This document shows, one piece after another, positions 8,271 to 13,725 of a stretch of 13,725 nt of DNA. The notes below the pieces were generated by a model. It was not told the DNA's origin and did no database searches. It was given only the letters and a program-made list of their open reading frames with translations. The DNA lies in contig CAPNGW010000032.1 of NCBI GenBank assembly GCA_948665105.1, forward strand, positions 1-13,725. The letters are read 5' to 3'. Both the position numbers and the translations under genes were made by a program. The first letter of the stretch is position 1. Each line of letters opens with the position of its first letter. The DNA is from an uncultured Lachnospiraceae bacterium (GTDB taxonomy: Bacteria > Bacillota > Clostridia > Lachnospirales > Lachnospiraceae).

Positions 8271-8413
8271 ATGTGTACGCGAAATGAATTAGATATTATT
8301 TCAAAAAAATTGCAGCCGTATATCAGAAGGTGTATGGAAAATTTGAGAAATACAAAGAATATTTCAGAAGTCGTCACATAGTGAGAGAGCTGATTGATTT
8401 TTGTGAAGAATAA
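8271..8413 (+). pseudogene. Short frameshifted remnant, possibly of a nucleotidyltransferase-type gene
   Basis: ATG 8271 follows GGGG at a suitable distance and opens 'MCTRNELDIISKK', then hits a run of seven A (8304-8310 region). Without a frameshift it ends at a TAG near 8380. Shifting frame at the A-run gives a continuous, protein-like 'IAAVYQKVYGKFEKY' followed by 'KEYFRSRHIVRELIDFCEE' and a TAA at 8411-8413. The first half resembles the N-terminus of small MNT-type nucleotidyltransferases (their Gly-Ser and Asp-x-Asp catalytic motifs are absent); the second half looks like the end of some other or internally deleted protein. So this is likely a gene with an internal deletion plus a frameshift, lying between jetD and its terminator. 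The family suggestion is weak; the frameshift pattern is the firmer part. Confidence 0.4.
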
Positions 8414-8430
8414 ATTGAATGAGCAGCAAG

Positions 8431-8478
8431 AACCGGGAGTGCATGACACAGCTTAGATGCCATGACTCCCGGTTTTTT
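8431..8478 (+). terminator. Rho-independent terminator after the Jet operon
   Basis: A perfect 10-bp stem, AACCGGGAGT (8431-8440) with ACTCCCGGTT (8465-8474), is followed by a run of T (8473-8478). The loop of about 24 nt contains further complementary CATG segments. T-richness follows only on the + strand, so it mainly ends transcription from jetD rather than from the minus-strand permease gene. Confidence 0.88.
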
Positions 8479-8524
8479 AGCAAAAAGTAGATGGGGCAGT
8501 TCTTTTATTGAGTGAGCAAAGAAG

Positions 8525-9322
8525 TCAGAGCCCTTTCAAATACCGCTTTTCTGCCAGCCCCAGAATGCCATAAAGCCCCATGGCCATGATACATAGAAGG
8601 ACAATGCTCATAATCACCCAGTCCAGCTTAAACACCTGACTTCCATAGATAATCAGATATCCCAAACCCTTTCGTGCCGCGATAAATTCCCCGATTATCA
8701 CGCCCACCAGGCAGAGGCCGATATTGACCTTCATGATGGAAAAGAGAGCGGGAATGTTGGAGGGGAGAATCACCTTGGTCATCACATGGATTTTTTTACC
8801 CCCCAGGGTGTAGATTAGCTTGATTTTTTCCGGGTCCACCGAGGCGAAGCTGGTGTACAGGCTCAGGACAGAGCCAAAGATGGCAACGGACATGCCGGTG
8901 ACGATAATGGTTTGGTAGCCGGTTCCCAGCCATACAATGAGAAGGGGAGCCAGGGCCGACTTGGGCAGGCTGTTTAAGATTACAAGGTAGGGCTCCAGGG
9001 TCTCGGAAAGCCTCTTGTGAAACCATAAAAGTATGGTAAAGGACAGGGCGAAAAAGATCACCAGAAGGAAGCTTGCCACCGTCTCAAATAAGGTGGCGGC
9101 GATGTGCCCCGGCAGGGATTTGTCCAGAAGCATATTTACAAAACAAAGGCCTACCCTTGAAGGGCTGCTGAAAATGAAGGAGTCAATAAGCTTATAGGAA
9201 GCGGCCCCCTCCCAGGCCAAAAGAAAAACCACAAAAATCAGAAGCCTGCCAAAGCGCACGGTAACCTTGTGCTTCTTTTGTGCTATGAGATATTTTTTCT
9301 GGGCAATGGACAGTTCACTCAT
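8525..9322 (-). CDS. ABC transporter permease, NitT/TauT/ThiX type
   Basis: A 265-residue membrane protein with about six hydrophobic segments (residues about 26-42, 80-100, 112-132, 138-156, 200-215 and 233-252). The cytoplasmic coupling loop is 'YTLGGKKIHVMTKVILPSNIP' (about 171-191), the usual EAA-type contact with the ATPase, though the E-A-A positions themselves read KLI. It fits the binding-protein-dependent permeases of sulfonate, nitrate or thiamine-precursor importers (SsuC/TauC/ThiX). The start ATG lies eight bases inside the upstream ATPase gene, so the two are translationally coupled. The substrate cannot be told: no binding protein gene is adjacent and no riboswitch was seen. The last ~16 codons are repeated as a decayed copy at 1463-1507. 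Confidence 0.88.
   Translation of the reverse strand: MSELSIAQKKYLIAQKKHKVTVRFGRLLIFVVFLLAWEGAASYKLIDSFIFSSPSRVGLCFVNMLLDKSLPGHIAATLFETVASFLLVIFFALSFTILLWFHKRLSETLEPYLVILNSLPKSALAPLLIVWLGTGYQTIIVTGMSVAIFGSVLSLYTSFASVDPEKIKLIYTLGGKKIHVMTKVILPSNIPALFSIMKVNIGLCLVGVIIGEFIAARKGLGYLIIYGSQVFKLDWVIMSIVLLCIMAMGLYGILGLAEKRYLKGL
8530..8575. repeat. Direct repeat copy B (permease 3' end), partner of 1463-1507
   Basis: This 46-base segment encodes the last residues of the permease before its stop codon (8525-8527). It matches 1463-1507 in the same orientation with one single-base gap and two substitutions. The pair brackets the promoter, Jet operon and terminator. I found no similarity between the two sites on the far side of the stop codon. 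Confidence 0.8.
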
Positions 9323-10082
9323 TTTCGCTCATCTCCTTCCAGAGTTGGTTGAAATAGTCTTTAAATTCGGGGGTATTTCTGCGCTCCAGAGGAGAGAGAT
9401 TGGCCGGAAACACTGTGGGGATAATTTTTTGTATGGTGCCGGGACGCTTGGTGAGGACGATAATTCGCTCTCCCAGACTGACTGCTTCGGATAAGTCATG
9501 GGTCACCAGAACGGCGGTTTTTTTCTCCTTTTTTATGATGGAGCCGATGTCGTCCCCTACGGTAAGGCGGGTTTGGTAATCCAGGGCGGAAAAGGGTTCA
9601 TCCAGAAGTAAAAGCTCCGGCTCCAGTGCAAGGGTGCGGATAAGAGCGGCCCTCTGGCGCATGCCCCCGGAGAGCTGGGAGGGCTTGGCGTCCTTGAATT
9701 TGTAAAGACCGTAGGTCTTTAGCATATCTGACACAGCTTCCCGCTTGCGAGGGGTGAGCCTCTTTTGAATTTCCGGTCCCAGAAGGACATTTTCTTCGAT
9801 GGTGCGCCATTCAAAGAGGTGGTCATGCTGGAGCATGTAGCCGATGGTGCCGTTTCCCTTTTCAAAAAGCTTTTGGCCATAAAGTAAAATAGAACCGTGC
9901 TCCGGTTCCAAAAGACCGCTTAGAAGGGAAAGCAGGGTGGTTTTACCACAGCCGGAAGGCCCCACAATCGCCACAAACTCTCCTTTATGCACTGTGAAAT
10001 TTATATTGGATAAAGCCAGCGTCTCGCCCTTTAGGGAGTGGTAGGAGTAGCTGACGGATGTTAGTTCCAGGAGTTTCTCCAT
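9315..10082 (-). CDS. ABC transporter ATP-binding protein, NitT/TauT/ThiZ type
   Basis: A 255-residue nucleotide-binding subunit with every expected motif: Walker A 'GPSGCGKTT' (41-49), Q-loop Gln85 in 'YMLQHDHLF', signature 'LSGGMRQRAALIRTL' (from 137), Walker B 'LLLLDEP' (157-163), D-loop 'SALD' and the switch His195 in 'VLVTHD'. It powers import through the permease encoded just downstream, with which it overlaps by eight bases. The start ATG (complement of 10080-10082) is preceded on the minus strand by CTGGAG at good spacing. The closest family is the SsuB/TauB/ThiZ group; the imported compound is unknown. Confidence 0.92.
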   Translation of the reverse strand: MEKLLELTSVSYSYHSLKGETLALSNINFTVHKGEFVAIVGPSGCGKTTLLSLLSGLLEPEHGSILLYGQKLFEKGNGTIGYMLQHDHLFEWRTIEENVLLGPEIQKRLTPRKREAVSDMLKTYGLYKFKDAKPSQLSGGMRQRAALIRTLALEPELLLLDEPFSALDYQTRLTVGDDIGSIIKKEKKTAVLVTHDLSEAVSLGERIIVLTKRPGTIQKIIPTVFPANLSPLERRNTPEFKDYFNQLWKEMSENE

Positions 10083-10096
10083 AAATTTTCTCCAGA

Positions 10097-10126
10097 TTTA
10101 CTTTCTATTATAATATGTGGTATAGT
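10097..10126 (+). promoter_or_regulatory. Promoter of the GNAT acetyltransferase gene
   Basis: TTTACT (10097-10102), then 18 bases, then TATAGT (10121-10126), with a TG one base before the -10 box (extended -10 element). Transcription would start near 10133, giving a short leader of about 30 nt before ATG 10162. Confidence 0.55.
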
Positions 10127-10138
10127 ATTTAGTGTGAA
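10107..10138 (-). promoter_or_regulatory. Possible promoter of the ABC transporter genes
   Basis: On the minus strand a TATAAT (complement of 10107-10112) lies 24 bases upstream of the ATPase start. The best -35 candidate is TTCACA (complement of 10133-10138), but the 20-base spacing is longer than usual. It overlaps the + strand promoter at 10097-10126, so the two divergent promoters may compete. Confidence 0.4.
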
Positions 10139-10161
10139 ATGAGAAGAAGGGAATGAATGGT

Positions 10162-10923
10162 ATGATACAAAAGCTGTTAAAGCCTTGCCGGGCAGAGCAC
10201 ATTTTCGCCGGGTGGGAGGAAACCATGATATGGTCCTGCCTTGAAAATGTGATGGGAGAAATCTATGCAGATGACATGGAGCATCCCACCTGCGCTGTGG
10301 CGTTGCTGGCTGATTTTGCATTTTACGCAGGGAATGTCAGCAAGGAGCTGGTACGGTTTTGGCCACAGGGAAATAAGCGGAAGACGGTTGTGATGGTGCC
10401 GCAAAATGCGGATTGGGGGGCGGCTATCCAGGCGGAATACGGGGAACGGGCCACGAAGTTGATCCGGTACGGCGTAAAAAAGGAGCCGGGGGTCTTTGAC
10501 AGGGAGAGGCTTCATCTGGCTGTGGCGGCGCATGAGTTGAAGCTGATTGACCGAGGAATTTATGAGTATGCAAGAGAGAATGGCTGGTGCAGGGACTGGG
10601 TGGCACAGTTTGACACATGGGAACAGTATGAGAAGCTTGGCCTGGGGGTCGTTGCGTTAAAGGAGGGTATTCCGGTGGCCGGAGCCTCCTCCTATACCCG
10701 GTATAAAAATGGCATTGAGATTCAGATTGACACCCACCCGGACTACCGCAGGCAGGGACTTGGGTATGCCTGTGGGGCAAAGCTGATTTTGGAATGCCTG
10801 GACCGGGGACTGTACCCAAGCTGGGATGCCCACAATCTTTGGTCCCTGGGGCTGGCGGAAAAGCTGGGCTATCACCGGGGGGAGGAATACACCGCTTATG
10901 GGGTGAAGATTTTTCTTGACTGA
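10162..10923 (+). CDS. GNAT-family N-acetyltransferase (GNAT_acetyltran, PF12746-like)
   Basis: A 253-residue protein. ATG 10162 is chosen over the in-frame ATG 10153 because AAGGG (10147-10151) is ten bases from the former but only one base from the latter. The N-terminal half ('FAGWEETMIWSCLENVMGEIYADD', then 'LLADFAFYAG') matches my memory of the two-domain clostridial GNAT group PF12746. The C-terminal half carries the acetyl-CoA binding loop 'RRQGLG' at residues 196-201, in the context 'IDTHPDYRRQGLGYA', and 'NLWSLGLAEKLGY', typical of the last GNAT motif. The acceptor substrate is unknown. It is divergent from the ABC genes and followed 73 bases later by queH, perhaps cotranscribed. Confidence 0.82.
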   Translation: MIQKLLKPCRAEHIFAGWEETMIWSCLENVMGEIYADDMEHPTCAVALLADFAFYAGNVSKELVRFWPQGNKRKTVVMVPQNADWGAAIQAEYGERATKLIRYGVKKEPGVFDRERLHLAVAAHELKLIDRGIYEYARENGWCRDWVAQFDTWEQYEKLGLGVVALKEGIPVAGASSYTRYKNGIEIQIDTHPDYRRQGLGYACGAKLILECLDRGLYPSWDAHNLWSLGLAEKLGYHRGEEYTAYGVKIFLD

Positions 10924-10996
10924 TTGGATGAAGTCTCGTATTCTAAAAGGAAATTAAAAAGGAACAAGAGGAAGGAAGTATCCGGGAGTGACAAGC

Positions 10997-11647
10997 ATGA
11001 ATCGAAATTACCAGAAAGAGCTGGAAGAAATCATCGCCAAGCATCAAAAGAACAGGGCGGCTCCGACACTGCTTCTGCATAGCTGTTGTGCTCCCTGTAG
11101 CAGCTATGTGCTGGAATATCTCTCTGATTTTTTTCGAATTACGGTTTTTTACTATAATCCCAATATCTACCCGGATGAGGAATATTACAAGCGGGTAGAG
11201 GAGCAGAAGCAGTTCATTCAAAAGCTGCCTGCCCGGTACCCGATCCAGTTTGTGGAAGGGGATTTTGATAAAGAGCGGTTTTATGAGAGAACCAAGGGCA
11301 TGGAGGATATCCCGGAGGGCGGGGAGCGGTGCTTCCACTGCTATGAATTACGCCTTAGGGAAGCGGCGAAGCTGGCTTTAGAGCGGAGCATGGACTATTT
11401 TACCACCACACTGTCCATAAGCCCCTTAAAAAATGCGGGAAGGCTGAATGAGATTGGGCAGGCACTGGAAGTGGAATACGGTGTAAAATACCTCTCTTCA
11501 GACTTTAAAAAGAAAAACGGCTACAAGCGTTCCGTGGAATTATCCCGGGAATATGACATGTACCGGCAGGACTATTGCGGCTGTGTATTTTCCATGAGGC
11601 AGCACCAGCGGGAACAATGCAGCCGGGATATTGGCAGCAATACGTAA
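10997..11647 (+). CDS. queH: Epoxyqueuosine reductase QueH
   Basis: A 216-residue enzyme of the QueH (DUF208) family, which carries out the last step of queuosine synthesis by reducing epoxyqueuosine in tRNA; it is the unrelated substitute for QueG. The cysteine sets typical of the family are all there: 'HSCCAPC' (Cys30, Cys31, Cys34), 'ERCFHCY' (Cys112, Cys115) and 'DYCGCVFS' (Cys194, Cys196), the ligands for its iron-sulfur and iron centre. 'TTTLSISPLKN' (136-146) and 'DFKKKNGYKRS' (169-179) are also family hallmarks. ATG 10997 is preferred, with GGGAG (10984-10988) eight bases upstream; GTG 10988 is the alternative. It lies between the GNAT gene and argH on the same strand. Cytoplasmic. 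Confidence 0.93.
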   Translation: MNRNYQKELEEIIAKHQKNRAAPTLLLHSCCAPCSSYVLEYLSDFFRITVFYYNPNIYPDEEYYKRVEEQKQFIQKLPARYPIQFVEGDFDKERFYERTKGMEDIPEGGERCFHCYELRLREAAKLALERSMDYFTTTLSISPLKNAGRLNEIGQALEVEYGVKYLSSDFKKKNGYKRSVELSREYDMYRQDYCGCVFSMRQHQREQCSRDIGSNT

Positions 11648-11671
11648 GAGGGTAGAATACAATAGCTGGGG

Positions 11672-11700
11672 CTTATAGAGGCCGCATATATCAGTATAAT
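11672..11700 (+). promoter_or_regulatory. Possible promoter of argH
   Basis: A perfect TATAAT (11695-11700) with a weak -35 candidate CTTATA (11672-11677) 17 bases before it. Transcription would start near 11707, giving a leader of about 30 nt. The short leader leaves no room for a T-box. Confidence 0.45.
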
Positions 11701-11738
11701 AAGAAAAAAACAGAAACCGAGAAAGTGAGGAAATCATT

Positions 11739-13151
11739 ATGGCACAGTTATGGGGCGGACGCTTCACCAAAGAAACCGACAAGCTGGTATACAATTTTAA
11801 CGCGTCCATTTTATTTGATAAAAAATTTTACAGGCAGGACATTGAGGGCAGTATGGCCCACGTCTGCATGCTGGCAAAGCAGGGGATTCTGACGAAGGAG
11901 GAAATGCAGGCCATCGTCAAAACCTTGGGGGAGATACAACAGGAGGTGGAGGAGGGAAGCCTTGCCATTACTGAGGAATACGAGGACATCCACAGCTTCG
12001 TGGAGGCCAACCTCATTGAACGCCTGGGGGATACCGGGAAAAAGCTGCACACCGGCCGAAGCCGCAACGACCAGGTGGCATTGGATATGAAATTGTACAC
12101 CAGGCTGGAGGTGCTTTACACCGATGTGCTGGTAAAAGATTTATTAAAAGTACTTTTAAGAATTATGGAAGAGCACACAGAAACCATTATGCCAGGCTTT
12201 ACTCATTTGCAGAAGGCCCAGCCCATTACCCTGGCCCACCATATGGGAGCCTACTTTGAAATGTTTAAGCGTGACCGTCTGCGCCTTAGAGATATTTACA
12301 CAAGAATGAATTACTGTCCCCTGGGCTCCGGTGCTCTGGCGGGAACCACCTATCCCTTGGACCGGGAGTATACGGCAGAGCTTTTGGGATTTTACGGACC
12401 CACCTTAAACAGTATGGATTCTGTGGCGGACAGGGATTATCTCATTGAATTTTTGTCAGCCATGTCCACCATTATGATGCATTTGAGCCGTTTCTGTGAG
12501 GAGGTCATTATCTGGAACAGCAACGAGTACGGGTTTGTGGAGATGGACGACGCCTACAGCACCGGAAGCAGCATTATGCCCCAGAAGAAGAATCCTGACA
12601 TTGCGGAGCTGGTCCGGGGCAAAACCGGGCGGGTCTACGGCGCGCTGGTGTCTCTTCTCACCACCATGAAGGGAATTCCCCTGGCCTACAACAAGGATAT
12701 GCAGGAGGACAAGGAGCTTACCTTTGACGCCATTGACACGGTAAAGGGATGCCTTGCATTGTTCACCGGTATGCTAAGTACCATGAAATTCCATAAGGAT
12801 GCGATGCGCCGCAGCGCCAACAACGGATTTACCAACGCCACCGACGCGGCGGATTATCTGGTGAAGAAGGGAGTGCCCTTCCGGGATGCCCATAGTATAG
12901 TGGGCCGGCTGGTGCTTTCCTGCATAGAGAAAAATATTGCCATCGACGATATGCCCCTTCAGGAGCTAAAGGCCATCAGCCCCGTATTTGAGGAGGATGT
13001 CTATGAAGCCGTTTCCATGGAAACCTGCGTCAACAAGCGTCTGACCATTGGTGGTCCCGGCAAGGTGGCCATGGAGCAGGTGATTGCCCTGGAAAAGGAA
13101 TATCTGGCGGAAGAATGGCAGGACGAGGAAGCGAAGAAGTGGAAGAAGTGA
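11739..13151 (+). CDS. argH: Argininosuccinate lyase
   Basis: A complete 470-residue ArgH, the usual family length. It splits argininosuccinate into arginine and fumarate in the last step of arginine synthesis, as a cytoplasmic homotetramer. The start 'MAQLWGGRFTKETD' is canonical, with GTGAGG (11725-11730) eight bases upstream. The fumarase/aspartase superfamily signature 'GSSIMPQKKNPD' is at 276-287, with Ser277 the expected catalytic serine of the mobile loop. 'HTGRSRNDQVALD' near 105 and 'FTHLQKAQP' with His156 complete the active site. No argG or other arg gene is in view, so the gene appears to stand alone here. Confidence 0.98.
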   Translation: MAQLWGGRFTKETDKLVYNFNASILFDKKFYRQDIEGSMAHVCMLAKQGILTKEEMQAIVKTLGEIQQEVEEGSLAITEEYEDIHSFVEANLIERLGDTGKKLHTGRSRNDQVALDMKLYTRLEVLYTDVLVKDLLKVLLRIMEEHTETIMPGFTHLQKAQPITLAHHMGAYFEMFKRDRLRLRDIYTRMNYCPLGSGALAGTTYPLDREYTAELLGFYGPTLNSMDSVADRDYLIEFLSAMSTIMMHLSRFCEEVIIWNSNEYGFVEMDDAYSTGSSIMPQKKNPDIAELVRGKTGRVYGALVSLLTTMKGIPLAYNKDMQEDKELTFDAIDTVKGCLALFTGMLSTMKFHKDAMRRSANNGFTNATDAADYLVKKGVPFRDAHSIVGRLVLSCIEKNIAIDDMPLQELKAISPVFEEDVYEAVSMETCVNKRLTIGGPGKVAMEQVIALEKEYLAEEWQDEEAKKWKK

Positions 13152-13240
13152 TACTTTGTAGAGTTTGCCCAAAGGACAGTGGAAACAGGATGAAATTTGG
13201 TGACATTTTCAAGGTTGTAATTTGCGGTGAAATGTATTAG

Positions 13241-13246
13241 TATAAT
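13241..13246 (+). promoter_or_regulatory. asd: -10 element of the likely asd promoter
   Basis: A perfect TATAAT lies upstream of asd. No -35 has good sequence at normal spacing: TTGTAA (13215-13220) is 20 bases away. Transcription would start near 13253, just ahead of the inverted repeats at 13265-13345, which would then lie in a leader of about 130 nt. Confidence 0.5.
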
Positions 13247-13264
13247 GGAAAGTAAATAAAAAGA

Positions 13265-13345
13265 CACTTGTACGCTGTACAAAGACAAAAGAAAAATTAT
13301 ATTGTGATTATATAAGTGCATAAAAGTACATATAACGTACAAGTG
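13265..13345 (+). repeat. Nested inverted repeats in the asd leader
   Basis: Three palindromic units nest here. CACTTGTACG (13265-13274) pairs perfectly with CGTACAAGTG (13336-13345). Inside the left arm, TTGTAC (13268-13273) pairs with GTACAA (13277-13282) over a 3-base loop. In the middle, TTATAT (13297-13302) pairs with ATATAA (13310-13315). GTAC occurs four times (at 13270, 13277, 13326 and 13337). The alternatives are mutually exclusive in part, as in a switch, or the GTAC palindromes could be protein operators. There is no T-run after the stems, so it is not a simple terminator, and it does not match the lysine riboswitch or T-box layouts that I know. Confidence 0.6.
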
Positions 13346-13383
13346 AACTGTCCCAGGAAATCTTGAGTAAGGAGATTAGCGTT

Positions 13384-13725
13384 ATGAGTGAAAAATTAAA
13401 GGTTGGAATTTTAGGCGGAACAGGAATGGTAGGTCAGCGTTTCATTGCGTTGCTGGAGAACCACCCCTGGTTTCAGGTGACCACCATTGCGGCCAGTTCC
13501 CGGTCCGCAGGAAAAACATATGAGGAAGCCGTGGGGGGACGCTGGAAAATGGATACCCCCATGCCTGAAGCCGTTAAGAAGCTTGTGGTTATGAATGTCA
13601 ACGAGGTGGAGGCGGTGGCGTCTCAGGTGGATTTTGTATTCAGCGCTGTTGACATGTCCAAGGAGGAAATCAAGGCCATCGAGGAGGCATATGCCAAGAC
13701 GGAAACTCCCGTGGTTTCCAACAAC
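13384..13725 (+). CDS. asd: Aspartate-semialdehyde dehydrogenase, N-terminal part (3' end outside window)
   Basis: The first 114 residues of a gene that runs off the right edge. ATG 13384 has AAGGAG (13369-13374) nine bases upstream. 'VGILGGTGMVGQRF' (7-20) is the NADP-binding glycine loop, and 'ALLENHPWFQVTTIAASSRSAG' together with 'GGRWKMDTPMP' point to the archaeal/fungal-like ASADH branch that is common in Clostridia. 'VDFVFSAVDMSKEE' and 'ETPVVSNN' lead toward the catalytic cysteine, which lies beyond the window. The enzyme makes aspartate semialdehyde for lysine, threonine, methionine and diaminopimelate synthesis. A long AT-rich leader with inverted repeats precedes it. Confidence 0.95.
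   Translation, partial: MSEKLKVGILGGTGMVGQRFIALLENHPWFQVTTIAASSRSAGKTYEEAVGGRWKMDTPMPEAVKKLVVMNVNEVEAVASQVDFVFSAVDMSKEEIKAIEEAYAKTETPVVSNN

Noticed and set aside
10177..10875. Minus-strand frames opposite the GNAT gene
   Set aside because: Low-complexity Pro/Ser/His-rich translations without a start signal, opposite a well-supported gene.
13152..13383. Lysine riboswitch or T-box leader upstream of asd
   Set aside because: The region is too short and AT-rich, and the conserved cores of these RNAs and any terminator hairpin are missing. Only the inverted repeats described remain.
1..13725. CRISPR array, tRNA or rRNA genes, insertion sequences, integrase genes
   Set aside because: No regularly spaced repeats, tRNA-like cloverleaf sequence, rRNA sequence or recombinase/transposase-like protein was seen on either strand.

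Overview
The window looks like a chromosomal segment of a low-to-moderate GC Gram-positive anaerobe. A gut Lachnospiraceae-type Clostridia is the best guess, from the ethanolamine-utilisation genes, the QueH-type queuosine enzyme, AGGAGG-like ribosome binding sites and the protein style. The assignment is by recognition, not by database search.

Layout, left to right. (1) Positions 1-1278 are the end of an ethanolamine (eut) cluster: the C-terminal part of the transporter EutH, then a short cupin EutQ. (2) Positions 1279-1750 hold no intact known gene. They contain what look like decayed remnants (a lipoprotein-signal-like stretch on +, and a broken copy of the last codons of an ABC permease on -), then a good promoter and a long leader. 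(3) Positions 1751-8246 are a compact four-gene operon that I read as a complete Wadjet (JetABCD) plasmid-defence system: kleisin-like JetA, KITE-like JetB, SMC-like ATPase JetC and TOPRIM nuclease JetD, with genes abutting or overlapping. A short frameshifted remnant and a strong rho-independent terminator (8431-8478) close it. (4) Positions 8525-10082 on the minus strand are the permease and ATPase of a NitT/TauT/ThiXYZ-type ABC importer with no intact binding protein in view. (5) From 10162 onward on + are housekeeping-type genes: a GNAT acetyltransferase, queH (tRNA queuosine), argH (arginine) and the start of asd (aspartate-family amino acids), the last with an unusual nested inverted-repeat leader.

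How the parts fit together. The Jet operon sits between two direct copies of the permease 3' end: a complete one at 8530-8575 and a decayed, stop-less, frameshifted one at 1463-1507. No similarity was seen past the permease stop codon. This looks like the scar of an insertion into, or exchange at, the permease 3' end that put the defence island between the eut cluster and the transporter. The Jet genes also look more AT-rich by eye than the eut and argH genes. Wadjet is a known system. The new part here is the scar, the remnants around it, and the asd leader structure.
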